Shown here: piece by piece, positions 1-8,564 of the stretch
Layout of the letters: every line of letters starts with the position of its first letter
How positions within the stretch are numbered: position 1 is the stretch's first letter
DNA from: Bacteroidales bacterium UBA5515
GTDB taxonomy: Bacteria > Bacteroidota > Bacteroidia > Bacteroidales > P3
Assembly: GCA_002423895.1 (NCBI GenBank)
Contig: DIOL01000019.1
Span: 62,001 to 126,000, forward strand
DNA: 64,000 nucleotides
Reading direction: 5' to 3'
The notes under the pieces: model-generated
What the model saw: the letters and a program-made list of their open reading frames with translations, nothing else
Told to the model about the DNA's origin: nothing
The model's database searches: none
Position numbers and translations under genes: made by a program

Positions 1-914
1 GCATTATCAGCATATTTTGCTCTAAAATATGTTCTAAAAAAGGTATCTACATTTTTGTAATTATTATCTATACTAAAGAAAGTTTTTAAACCTTCGTTCC
101 AAATATCATTACATTTTTCCTTTTCATTAACATCTAAAACTCCTAAAAGCATTCCTTTTAAAACTTCATGAGGTTCTAACTCTTTACCTCTATCATTTGC
201 AGTTTCAAATATCATTGCTACATCCTCTTTATTCTTAATTACTTGCTCAATTATAAGAACTTTTTGTAGTAAATAATAAACATAATAATTGTATTTTATA
301 TCATTAAATTGATTATTTATATCAAAGAAATATGAATCGTAGTACTTTGATATCAACCAATAATTGTCTTTTAAATTAGCTTGAGTAATATTTGTTATAT
401 CATCATTTGTTATTGATTTTTGTTCAAATATCTTCTTAATGATAGAATTTCTATCTGAATTTGATATTTTAAAATGTTTTTCACTTGCCATATCTTCTTC
501 ATATATTAACTCTCCAATAAACTTCTTTACATTTAAAACTAAATCACCTTTATCTATTCCTATATGATATAATTTTATAAGAATCAAAAGAATTGTTGTT
601 AATCTTTGTTGCCCATCTACAATATATATTTTCCCTGCTTGTTCATTTAACATTATTGTATTAAGAAAATATGGTTTAAAGTTTTCTTCTAAATCCTTTA
701 AAATTGATTTTAAATCAGGATTTCCATTTTTCTTGTAAAACTTTATATTGTTTTCAAAACGTAATTCAATATCCTTTAATAATTGACTTACAATTTTATA
801 ATCTTTTTCATCACTCCATCTGTAATCTCTTTGATATACATCAAGACTATAAGGCTTTGGTTTGCTAAAGATATAATTTATATCTCTTTCTTCTACTTCA
901 ATTAAACGTGCCAT
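1..914 (-). CDS. DUF262 domain protein, C-terminus beyond window
   Basis: The frame opens with ATG at 912-914 and stays open to position 1, so about 304 codons are present and the C-terminus is missing. The N-terminal part carries the DUF262 (GmrSD N-terminal, ParB-like fold) hallmarks: QRDYRW near residue 28 and the nucleotide-binding signature VDGQQRLTTI at residues 99-108, then a helical region with FETANDRGKELEPHEVLKG that is also typical. Family members are nucleases or NTP-dependent effectors, often found in restriction loci. It lies 13 bp after hsdS on the same strand, so it is probably the third gene of the hsdM-hsdS operon and part of the defence locus. Whether it has the HNH nuclease half (DUF1524) cannot be seen. 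Family assignment is firm; its role here is inference. Confidence 0.85.
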   Translation of the reverse strand, partial: MARLIEVEERDINYIFSKPKPYSLDVYQRDYRWSDEKDYKIVSQLLKDIELRFENNIKFYKKNGNPDLKSILKDLEENFKPYFLNTIMLNEQAGKIYIVDGQQRLTTILLILIKLYHIGIDKGDLVLNVKKFIGELIYEEDMASEKHFKISNSDRNSIIKKIFEQKSITNDDITNITQANLKDNYWLISKYYDSYFFDINNQFNDIKYNYYVYYLLQKVLIIEQVIKNKEDVAMIFETANDRGKELEPHEVLKGMLLGVLDVNEKEKCNDIWNEGLKTFFSIDNNYKNVDTFFRTYFRAKYADN

Positions 915-927
915 AATGTTAGTATTT

Positions 928-2196
928 TTAAATTAAACGAATTCGACCAGTAAGTAAATCCTTCATCATTCCATCTTTCATCATCCTATATTTCTCCAAT
1001 TCACCCTCCAAACCCTCAATCTCTTTATCCATATCAAATAATATATTTGTAATTCTATTTTGTCCTTCAATAGATTGTGGTAATGTTATTTTTAATTGAT
1101 TAAATAGTGATTTTGATAAATTATATCTTGTTGCACCTTGAGCTAATGAAGTCATTAATTCTCTACCTATTTTAGATCTAAAAAAATATGATAAATACAA
1201 TCCTGATACTTCATTATCTTTTAATCTAAATCCAAAACAGAAACTATTTAAGTATAAATTTTCTACTTCTTCAATAATTACTGAACAAATTCCAACTTCT
1301 TCGGGTGTTTCTGATGAAGTATTAAAAAACAAATCTCCTGCAATTACTTTATTTTGTTTTTCTTTTTCTCCTACACTTACCTTTTCAAAATTATTAATAT
1401 CAATAATTGGATTACTTAGAATATTCATAAATGGAATATAATAAGCATTTCCTTGTCCAAAATGAGCTTTAGATTTTCCTGTTAATCCTCCATACGTTTC
1501 TCCAATCTCTCCCAAACGTTTTTCTACCCAACCCTCTTTTGGTTTAAGTAATTCTTGCATTGCTCCTTGCTTTAGGTTTTTCTTTTTCTCTATCTTAGTT
1601 TCTAAAGCATTTATTAAATCATCTATATCGGTTAAAGCATTAGCAATTGCAGTCTGTTCTTCTTGTGTTGGAGGGATAGGAAGTTTGTATTCAAATAAAT
1701 CTTTTAAAGTGATGCTTGCTTGATTTGCATTACCTCTAAATATTAATTCTATATGATTTATGTAGTTTTCTGTTTTTAAATTATAAAACAGCAATCCTTG
1801 ATTTTCTTTCAACTTATCTTTTGACCTAATTAATACTGCGTTTTGATTCAGTAAACTACCTTCATTTTCTTCAGTAATTCTTATTACTTTTCCAACCATT
1901 GAATCATACATCGGTGGTTTAGAACCTACTGTTGAAATTATTAAATCATTTTTTTTAAGCTTCCAATTTTTATACTTTTCAGAATCATTTTTATCTACAT
2001 ATATAGCATTTTCTTTTTTTATAGTATCAAATAATGTATCACTTACTCTTATTACTCTAATACCATAATTTTTATATTCTCTGGATTTAAAAGCAAATCC
2101 TTTAGTGTAATTTATTATACTACCTATCTCCTTCACCTCCCAATCCTCAGGGATAACACCTATTTCCGTTTGTTTATAGCCTTTTTTTAGTTCCAT
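928..2196 (-). CDS. hsdS: Type I restriction-modification specificity subunit HsdS
   Basis: 422 residues, the usual HsdS length. Two target-recognition halves are visible: the first opens with GVIPEDWEVKEIGSI (about residues 13-27) and ends in LPIPPTQEEQTAIANALTD, followed by a helical spacer rich in K and E (about 190-215); the second opens at KEGWVEKRLGEIG (about 218) and ends with the matching helix around residues 395-410. The two recognition domains differ in sequence, so a bipartite DNA target is expected. HsdS directs the HsdM methyltransferase (and HsdR if present) to the target. Its start overlaps the 3' end of hsdM by 10 bp, showing translational coupling. No hsdR lies in the window; it could be beyond the left edge. 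Confidence 0.93.
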   Translation of the reverse strand: MELKKGYKQTEIGVIPEDWEVKEIGSIINYTKGFAFKSREYKNYGIRVIRVSDTLFDTIKKENAIYVDKNDSEKYKNWKLKKNDLIISTVGSKPPMYDSMVGKVIRITEENEGSLLNQNAVLIRSKDKLKENQGLLFYNLKTENYINHIELIFRGNANQASITLKDLFEYKLPIPPTQEEQTAIANALTDIDDLINALETKIEKKKNLKQGAMQELLKPKEGWVEKRLGEIGETYGGLTGKSKAHFGQGNAYYIPFMNILSNPIIDINNFEKVSVGEKEKQNKVIAGDLFFNTSSETPEEVGICSVIIEEVENLYLNSFCFGFRLKDNEVSGLYLSYFFRSKIGRELMTSLAQGATRYNLSKSLFNQLKITLPQSIEGQNRITNILFDMDKEIEGLEGELEKYRMMKDGMMKDLLTGRIRLI

Positions 2197-4625
2197 TTGT
2201 AACCCATTTTTTGAAGATTTGCTTTTACTTTTTCTTCCAAATCAATTACTTTATTAGTTATTGCAGGTAGTGGAGTTTCGTATCTTTCGGCTAAGTCTAT
2301 TATGTTTGTTGTAAGGTTTTGAGTCACGCTTTGCAATAGACTTTGAAGGTTATTCTCTAATGTTCTCACCCATTTATTATCTAATACCAAATACTTTATA
2401 TCATTTTCGGTTAATGTTGCATATTTATTCTCAACTTCATTTAATAGTTCTGTATTAAGATTCTTAATCTCTTTGTTTATATTGGAAATATCATTTTTTA
2501 ATTTCAAATAGTTTTTAAGAGCTTCAATTTCTTCTTTATCTTTATTTTTATCAAGCTCTTTTATTCTCTTCTTAATGTTTGCATCATTAATCTTATCATC
2601 CTTGAAATTGCTTTCATCGAAAAATTGAATATTCTCTTCATTCTCCATTAAATCCATTATATCGGATTCCTTTTTTGCAATTTCTTCCTCTTTTAAAAGA
2701 ATCTTATTATTTAATTCACCAAAAAACTCATTAACTACAATCTCCACAGGCAATAAATCACACATTAAATCCTTTACCGAAGATGCCACCTTTTCCTTTG
2801 GTGTCTTTCCTTTTTGAGCTTGTGGTTGAGGAACATAAAGCTCTGCCTTCCAACCATCTTGCATAACAATATAAACATCATCCTGCATAACACCATTCCA
2901 ATAGTTCATCAAATGATCATAAATATCATAAGCATCAACCAAAGACTCTCCATTTTGATATTCATATAATAAATCAATACTAATATCACTAATCAAAAGC
3001 TTGGGTTTTGTTTCTGAATCAATTGATTCTAATCTCTCAAAAACATTATTTACCCAATTTTTAAAATGATTGGAGTATATTTCTTTTTGATTGGCAAAAT
3101 CTTCATGATTCCAAATAATATCCCTTATCTCTTCCTTGCTGCATTTCAAATCAAAATAGCCCTTATTGTCTTTTTGCTCAATAAATAAATCATCCTTCAT
3201 ATTAGGGCAAGCCATCCAATATTGTTTTAACTCTTCAATATCTCTCAATGGCAATCCACCTTGCAAATGTGCTTTAATATCATGTATAACCTCTTTGTCC
3301 TTTGGGGCTATATATCTTGGTATATTAAGATTATATTCATTTTTCTTAATCTCATCTATATGCACAAATCGAGCAAAATAAGGTATATCCTTATGACTGT
3401 TCCATGCATCAACAATTCTTTGAATGTCTTCCTCTCTCAATCTGTTTTTATTTCCGTCCTTAACAAAACCCTCTTTTGCATCAATAATATAAATTCCTTT
3501 TCTGTTTCCTGCTCCTTGCTTATCCAATATAATAATGCAGGCAGGAATGCCAGTTCCATAAAATAGATTTGAAGGTAAGCCAATAATACCCTTAATATAC
3601 CCTTTATTAATTATGTTTCTACGAATAATCTCTTCAGAATTACCTCTAAACAAAACCCCATGAGGCAATATACAAGCTCCTTGACCTTTGAAGTTAAGAG
3701 AACGTATTATATGCAAGAGAAACGCATAGTCTCCATTTTTTTCAGGAGGAAGACCAATTTCGCCTCCCCAACGCTTATGTTCATCTTCTTGCTTGGCACT
3801 CTTAAGCCATGATTTGGTTGAAAAAGGTGGATTTGCAACAATATAATCAAAAGTCTTTAAGTCTCCATTTTCAAGGTGTAAAGGATTATTTAATGTATCT
3901 CCTTGAAGAATGTCAGGTGTTAGATGACCATGAAGAATCATATTCATTTTTGCCAAACCTGCTGTTGCAACATCCTTTTCCTGACCATAAATTGATGCTC
4001 CCTTTTTTGTCTCAGCCAATGCCCTAAGCAATAAAGAACCTGAGCCACATGTTGGATCGTAAATTGTATCTTTTACATCATTTGATTTTTCAAGACCAAT
4101 AACCTTTGCCATTAAACGGCTAACTTCCGAAGGAGTATAAAATTGTCCCTTGCTCTTACCACTTTCTTGAGCAAAGTTTTTCATCAAATACTCATAAGCA
4201 TCACCCATTAAATCATCATCAGAGGCTCTATTTGATCCAAAATCTAATTTAGAGTTTTGAAACACAGAAATCAAATTACTAACTGTTTCAATTAAATCCT
4301 TACCCTTACCTAATTTTGTTTCATCAGAAAAGTCTGCAAGGTTAATAACTCCAGTAAGTCCATTAGCCTCAGCTAATGCAGATATCTTAATATTAATTTG
4401 TTCTCCAATTTTTTCTTTTCCCTTCAACTCAATAAAGTCATCAAAACTACATCTTTCAGGTATAACCAATAAATATTTTTTATCTGTTTTTGCCTTGTCG
4501 CTAACATACTTAACGAATAACATTACCAACACATAATCCTTATATTGTGAAGCATCCATTCCACCACGCAACTCATCACAACTCTTCCAAAGGGTAGAAT
4601 ATAATTCCGATTTCTTAATTGCCAT
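2187..4625 (-). CDS. hsdM: Type I restriction-modification DNA methyltransferase subunit HsdM
   Basis: 812 residues. The N-terminal helical HsdM domain (about 5-135) is followed by an N6-adenine methyltransferase domain with the SAM-binding motif DPTCGSGSLLL (190-200) and the catalytic motif IV NPPF (265-268). Adenine methylation at the HsdS-defined site protects host DNA. It is longer than the roughly 500-550 residues of classical HsdM: after about residue 500 there is a C-terminal extension with a lysine/glutamate-rich, probably coiled-coil stretch around 640-725. The start ATG at 4623-4625 is preceded by a good Bacteroidetes promoter at 4673-4701. It is the first gene of the operon and overlaps hsdS by 10 bp. 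Confidence 0.95.
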   Translation of the reverse strand: MAIKKSELYSTLWKSCDELRGGMDASQYKDYVLVMLFVKYVSDKAKTDKKYLLVIPERCSFDDFIELKGKEKIGEQINIKISALAEANGLTGVINLADFSDETKLGKGKDLIETVSNLISVFQNSKLDFGSNRASDDDLMGDAYEYLMKNFAQESGKSKGQFYTPSEVSRLMAKVIGLEKSNDVKDTIYDPTCGSGSLLLRALAETKKGASIYGQEKDVATAGLAKMNMILHGHLTPDILQGDTLNNPLHLENGDLKTFDYIVANPPFSTKSWLKSAKQEDEHKRWGGEIGLPPEKNGDYAFLLHIIRSLNFKGQGACILPHGVLFRGNSEEIIRRNIINKGYIKGIIGLPSNLFYGTGIPACIIILDKQGAGNRKGIYIIDAKEGFVKDGNKNRLREEDIQRIVDAWNSHKDIPYFARFVHIDEIKKNEYNLNIPRYIAPKDKEVIHDIKAHLQGGLPLRDIEELKQYWMACPNMKDDLFIEQKDNKGYFDLKCSKEEIRDIIWNHEDFANQKEIYSNHFKNWVNNVFERLESIDSETKPKLLISDISIDLLYEYQNGESLVDAYDIYDHLMNYWNGVMQDDVYIVMQDGWKAELYVPQPQAQKGKTPKEKVASSVKDLMCDLLPVEIVVNEFFGELNNKILLKEEEIAKKESDIMDLMENEENIQFFDESNFKDDKINDANIKKRIKELDKNKDKEEIEALKNYLKLKNDISNINKEIKNLNTELLNEVENKYATLTENDIKYLVLDNKWVRTLENNLQSLLQSVTQNLTTNIIDLAERYETPLPAITNKVIDLEEKVKANLQKMGYKWN

Positions 4626-4672
4626 TTATCTAACTTGATTTTACTTACGTATTTATATTTTTTTCCAATCTT

Positions 4673-4701
4673 CAAAGATAATAAGAATAATTTAATTACA
4701 A
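4673..4701 (-). promoter_or_regulatory. Promoter of the hsdM-hsdS operon
   Basis: Reading the minus strand, TTG (4701-4699) is followed after 18 bp by TATCTTTG (4680-4673), which matches the Bacteroidetes -33/-7 consensus (TTG, about 19 bp, TAnnTTTG). The -7 element ends 47 bp upstream of the hsdM ATG. Confidence 0.7.
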
Positions 4702-4812
4702 CTCTAAAAAAGGCAAAAGATATTTTTATAGATTGAATGACTTTTATTAATTTGAAATTGGAGCGATTGATATAATAGTGCTTTAGGAATTGGATATTAA
4801 AATACTAAGCAA

Positions 4813-4895
4813 AAAATAACTCCTTATTTCAGTAAATTAGAATAAGGAGTTAGCAAATTAGAATAAGGAGTTAGTAAAATAGAATAAGGAGTTAG
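4813..4895. repeat. Array A: 21-bp periodic intergenic repeat
   Basis: The core AATAAGGAGTTAG begins at 4841, 4862 and 4883, exactly 21 bp apart, with AT-rich linkers (CAAATTAG, TAAAATAG) between. A further linker copy (CAGTAAATTAG, 4830-4840) keeps the phase to the left, but there the core is inverted (TAACTCCTTATT, 4817-4828). The left end AAAATAACTCCTTA (4813-4826) recurs at the left edge of arrays at 45273 and 53058. The array lies upstream of the hsdM promoter and beyond the 3' end of the vapE gene. No function is assigned. Confidence 0.85.
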
Positions 4896-4909
4896 GAAAA
4901 GGAGAAAAA

Positions 4910-5185
4910 GTGAGGGAGGTTGAGGGGGAAAAAAGGGTTTTAGATTATTGTTTTACTAATTGATTTATAGTTTTATAAGTGATTTTGTGAGGGAGGTGAG
5001 GGAGTAAATTTGCGTTTTTATAACTTTCTTACAATTTATACTCAAAACATTTTATGGTTTTAAAATTTTGTATACAACTTTCTAATTTTCACTTTTACCT
5101 CCCTCACCTCCCTCACTTTTGGGTTTATATTTATATTATTCAGTCTGTTAGATTGCTTCTTCTAAATCATAATCACCTCCCTCAC
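4910..5185. repeat. G-rich direct and inverted repeats (GTGAGGGAGG)
   Basis: GTGAGGGAGG occurs on the plus strand at 4910 and 4987, and on the minus strand at 5107-5116 and 5176-5185, the last inside the end of the vapE-type gene. The 18-bp doublet at 4987-5004 is an exact inverted copy of 5099-5116, separated by 94 bp of AT-rich DNA. This could be an iteron-like or origin-like element tied to the neighbouring replication-type protein, or a structure in the 3' end of its transcript. Together with array A and the hsdM promoter it fills the 522-bp gap 4626-5147. Confidence 0.7.
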
Positions 5186-7226
5186 TTTCTCTACTTATAT
5201 CTGCATTATCCTTTTTTATTAATAGATATTTACTTATTCCTCTAATTCGTTTGGTTGTTAGATTGAGTTTTGCTAATTCCTTTCCAATCTTCATGGCTGT
5301 TAAATCTTTATGGCAATATCCAAATCTAAAGATTAACTCTTGCAAAATATCAGTGCTTGAATAGTACTCTGCTTTTTCTAATCTCATTAGTTTTGGATTA
5401 GGTGATGGTTGTTTAAAGTATTTTTCTATTAGTTCTTTAACAAAGTTGGGTTGAACAAATTTGCTGTTTTCTTCTTTCCTAAGGGCAATTTCTTCTTTGG
5501 TTTCCCAATATACAAAGTCTTTTTTGAAGAGTGCTAAGGCTTGTGCATAAACTTGATCTATGTCTATTTGCTTGTTGTAGTCAATTTCCAATACTTCATG
5601 TGCCCAAAATCTTCTTTCTCCATCTTCTCCTGAAAGGAATTGCATTTCATTGAGGGTGGCAACAAAGGAAGCTCTACGATTGTATTTCTTTTGGTTCTTT
5701 TCGTAATGTCCTCTTTCCTGTATGCTTCCTCTTGTTAACAGTTCTTTGATGAAGTTTATATCGCTTTTTGTGTATCGTGACAGTTCTTCAATACTAATTA
5801 GCACATTTTGACTTAGCTTGAAATTGGTGTCTTTGTGCTTAAGGTCTAAAGGGCTGTCGGTAAAGTACTCTGACCATTCTTTTGGGATTAGTTTCTTTAT
5901 CCAAGTTGTTTTACCAATTCCTTCTTTCCCAGAAAGTACAAGGCAATAGTGATGAATGGTATTAGGATTTAGAAGTGTGGCAACAATTCCAACAATATAT
6001 TTCTTTACATCACTATTCCACAATTCTTGATTGGTGGTTTTGATTGTGCTGGCAAGTTCTACAAGATGGTCTTTTTTGTCCCATGGTGGAAGTGAATTGA
6101 GCTTTTCTATAAATGGATCATATTCTTTCACCTCCGTTGTTTGTATCATCCTCTCAACATTTATTCGTCTTGCAATGGTCAACTGGTCTGTTATGTATGT
6201 TTGAATGGTGTTACCTATAATAGTGTCATACATTTCCCATTTTGGATTCTTATTTTTCTTATCCAACACTTCAAAGCAATTTGTTGCAACATTATTCCTT
6301 ATATCAAATCGCTTATTAAACAACTCTCTAATTTGGTCATTGCTTATATCATCAGTCTTCTTTGGCTTTTCTTTATTGCTCTTTTCTCTATTGACCTGCT
6401 TGCTGGACTTGTAAGCTGAATTGACTGTGGTTTTTATTTCATCATAATCTAAATCTGAATATTTCTCCAAACAGAAATCCAAAACAACAGCTTTATCGTG
6501 TTTTTTTGAAAAAGCGTTTTGACTGAAGTAATATAACGAGTTATTTCTATTGCCTTCCTGATTGGGGTGAGTTATCAGGGTTTCATCGTATAGTAAATTC
6601 AATTCTTTGCTGGTGATGTCCAAAGGCTTTGCTTCCAAATTAAGATAGGCATTTGGATCATAGCTGACAAAACAAAGTCTTGTTAAATCCTTAACTTGTG
6701 GGTCGCCAACAACATTGTATTTCTTCTCAACATAGTTGTTTACCTGTTCAAACTTTTGAGCGTAATATATAGCTAAGGCATCATAGTTTTTGTCTTTCAG
6801 AAACTTATCAACCTTTTCATCTTTTTTCAACCTGTAGAAAATTTTAATTCCATCACCACTTGGAGAAATAAAGAATGAAAATGTATGCTTGTCTTCTTTT
6901 AACAAGGTGCATATTTCTTTTATCCTTTCTTTATCCCCCACATGGTCAAGATCCACACCAACAATATATTGAAAACTATCAATGTATTCTTTTCTTCTTT
7001 TTGCTTTATAGGTTGAACAATAGGTGAAAGATTGAAGGCTCTTTTTAAGCTTATCGTATGTTTGTCTGTCTCCATTACTTTTAGCCTTTCTAATATCTAA
7101 AACAATATCTTTATAGGTGTCGGATTTGATGTCTGTAATTAAGTCATCCCAATCTATATCAAGATTTGGAGAGCCTGCAAGGTTATTAAAAATTGTTATC
7201 TGTTCCATGAGCTTATTTGTTTTCAT
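5148..7226 (-). CDS. VapE/BT4734-type primase-helicase protein
   Basis: 692 residues. The N-terminal part (about 60-200) resembles the BT4734/BF3469 domain, a primase-like fold, with VGVDLDH (90-95) and FISPSGDGIKIFYRL (119-133). The C-terminal half is a virulence-associated E (VapE) ATPase domain with Walker A GKEGIGKTT (433-441) and a conserved FVATLNE segment. Such proteins resemble replication proteins of phages, satellites and integrative elements, yet a VapE, small DNA-binding protein, HU set is found widely in Bacteroidales chromosomes. The start ATG at 7224-7226 overlaps the 3' end of the HTH gene; a second ATG 18 bp in is possible. No integrase is nearby, so mobility is unproven. Confidence 0.85.
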   Translation of the reverse strand: MKTNKLMEQITIFNNLAGSPNLDIDWDDLITDIKSDTYKDIVLDIRKAKSNGDRQTYDKLKKSLQSFTYCSTYKAKRRKEYIDSFQYIVGVDLDHVGDKERIKEICTLLKEDKHTFSFFISPSGDGIKIFYRLKKDEKVDKFLKDKNYDALAIYYAQKFEQVNNYVEKKYNVVGDPQVKDLTRLCFVSYDPNAYLNLEAKPLDITSKELNLLYDETLITHPNQEGNRNNSLYYFSQNAFSKKHDKAVVLDFCLEKYSDLDYDEIKTTVNSAYKSSKQVNREKSNKEKPKKTDDISNDQIRELFNKRFDIRNNVATNCFEVLDKKNKNPKWEMYDTIIGNTIQTYITDQLTIARRINVERMIQTTEVKEYDPFIEKLNSLPPWDKKDHLVELASTIKTTNQELWNSDVKKYIVGIVATLLNPNTIHHYCLVLSGKEGIGKTTWIKKLIPKEWSEYFTDSPLDLKHKDTNFKLSQNVLISIEELSRYTKSDINFIKELLTRGSIQERGHYEKNQKKYNRRASFVATLNEMQFLSGEDGERRFWAHEVLEIDYNKQIDIDQVYAQALALFKKDFVYWETKEEIALRKEENSKFVQPNFVKELIEKYFKQPSPNPKLMRLEKAEYYSSTDILQELIFRFGYCHKDLTAMKIGKELAKLNLTTKRIRGISKYLLIKKDNADISRESEGGDYDLEEAI

Positions 7227-7398
7227 TAATTATAATGTTACTAATTTCCTCTATCTCTTCTTCGGTGTATCTTCTTTTGACATTTTTTGTCAATAGGCCG
7301 TGTTTCTTTCTCAAACGATAGAGGGTAGCTTGAGAAATTTGCATTATCCTTAACACATCTTTTTGTGTGTACTTTGGAATTTTACTTTCTTGTATCAT
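7213..7398 (-). CDS. Small helix-turn-helix DNA-binding protein
   Basis: 61 residues. Residues about 10-45 (YTQKDVLRIMQISQATLYRL) form a helix-turn-helix of the type seen in excisionase/MerR-like HTH_17 proteins, followed by a basic stretch and a charged helix. It overlaps the VapE-type gene by 14 bp and starts at the head of the same transcript, so it is probably its regulator or a DNA-loading partner. In related Bacteroidales loci a small protein of this size sits at this position between the VapE and HU genes; I cannot confirm orthology. Confidence 0.75.
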   Translation of the reverse strand: MIQESKIPKYTQKDVLRIMQISQATLYRLRKKHGLLTKNVKRRYTEEEIEEISNIIINENK

Positions 7399-7750
7399 AA
7401 ATATGGGTTATTTAAAAATTTTCAATGTTTTCGTCGATATATCTCTGATATTTATCCAATTAAATCTTTATTTTGGTTTTAACTTTTGTTTAACTTATCT
7501 TTAAGAGACAAACTTTTGATTAAGGATTTACAAACTTCCAAAATGTCCAATTTGAACTCGAAAAATCAAATTATATATCTTTGATTATCAACTTTTACAA
7601 AATTACAAATTTATTTAGCAATGAATTGTACAAAAAATATATAAAAACAAAAAGTTTTCCACATACCATTGTTATTAACGGAGTAATTCATTAATCTTAA
7701 GAAGTAAAGGTTGGGATATAAAAATTAATTCATATTGAATACATTATTGT

Positions 7751-7780
7751 TTTTTATGTTGTGTTGTTATAACATAAAAA
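7751..7780. repeat. Perfect inverted repeat, 10-bp arms
   Basis: TTTTTATGTT (7751-7760) and AACATAAAAA (7771-7780) are exact reverse complements around a 10-bp loop. It sits midway between the divergent HTH-vapE and HU genes, where an operator would be expected. The HTH protein is a candidate ligand; this is inference. Confidence 0.5.
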
Positions 7781-7935
7781 TTGAGGGATAAATATGTATT
7801 ATAATTCATCAAAAAAGGACTAATATTTATAATAAAATTGTATTATTTTCATTCTTTTTTCAATTCAAAGGATTTCAATACAATTCAAATGAGATCTATA
7901 TGGTTGTAATATAGTTATATAATGATATTTTTTTG

Positions 7936-7943
7936 TATCTTTG
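7936..7943 (+). promoter_or_regulatory. Candidate -7 element for the HU-like gene
   Basis: TATCTTTG matches the Bacteroidetes -7 consensus. It lies 174 bp before the ATG at 8118, leaving a long untranslated leader. No TTG is at the ideal -33 distance. Confidence 0.45.
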
Positions 7944-8117
7944 TTGTATGAAAAAATTTCATGAACTATGATTAAACTGATTAATGTGATTATCATGAAA
8001 GAATAATCAAAATCATAGTAAATCAGTAAATCAGCTAAATCAAAGTTCTGATATTATTAATTATTAATTATTCATTTTAAAACCTTGCGGTGATATAGGG
8101 TTAACTGCTGATGTATT

Positions 8118-8564
8118 ATGATTAGATACATAAAGGTTACAAAGAAGATTGTAACAGGACAGAACCAGGGAATGAAATTTTTTGCAAGATTGTTCCGTGG
8201 AAACGATGTGTCAATTGACCAGTTGTGTCAAGAGATTGTGGAAAGTACCACATTGAGTTACCCTGATGTGTTGGCATGCTTGAAGGCTTTGGAGATTAAT
8301 ATCTCTCGCCATATTCAAAATGGTAGTGCTGTTAAGTTTAATATCTTAGGCTCATTTATCCCTAAGATAAAAGCAACTGCAATGGGCACATTGGAAGAAG
8401 TGGATGCTACAACCATTAAGGCAGCATCTTGCAGATTCTATCCTTCAACAAAGTTTAAAGATTCTTTGTCAAAGGTAGCTTTTTCAGAAGTAGATCTTAA
8501 TATTAAAGGTCTTCAAACTGGAGAAACACCTGCTGTGGATCCGGAGGCTCCTGTTGAGCCATAA
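8118..8564 (+). CDS. HU/IHF-like DNA-binding protein
   Basis: 148 residues. The segment from about residue 30 to 120 matches the HU-like family common in Bacteroidetes: DVLACLKALEINISRHIQNG is the helical dimer part and VKFNILGSFIPKIKA the start of the beta arm. The first 25 residues are basic, and the last 20 are a Pro/Glu/Ala tail. These proteins bind DNA as dimers and probably bend or compact it. It is divergent from the VapE-HTH pair, an arrangement recurring in Bacteroidales. The gene ends in a 9-bp periodic repeat and a rho-independent terminator. Confidence 0.85.
   Translation: MIRYIKVTKKIVTGQNQGMKFFARLFRGNDVSIDQLCQEIVESTTLSYPDVLACLKALEINISRHIQNGSAVKFNILGSFIPKIKATAMGTLEEVDATTIKAASCRFYPSTKFKDSLSKVAFSEVDLNIKGLQTGETPAVDPEAPVEP

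Larger units (their letters stand above)
7399..8117. other. 719-bp AT-rich gene-free stretch between divergent genes
   Basis: No credible coding frame is seen. It must hold the divergent promoters of the minus-strand HTH-vapE pair and the plus-strand HU gene. A minus-strand TAAATTTG (7613-7606) and plus-strand TATCTTTG boxes at 7576-7583 and 7936-7943 are candidate -7 elements. It also carries a 10-bp inverted repeat at 7751-7780 and two direct copies of CAATTCAAA at 7861 and 7881. The long leader before the HU start (8118) contains short repeats of AAATCAG around 8019-8036. Confidence 0.6.

Noticed and set aside
1..8117. Complete integrative element or prophage
   Set aside because: Restriction genes and a VapE protein are present, but no integrase, att repeats, tRNA target or structural genes can be found in the window.
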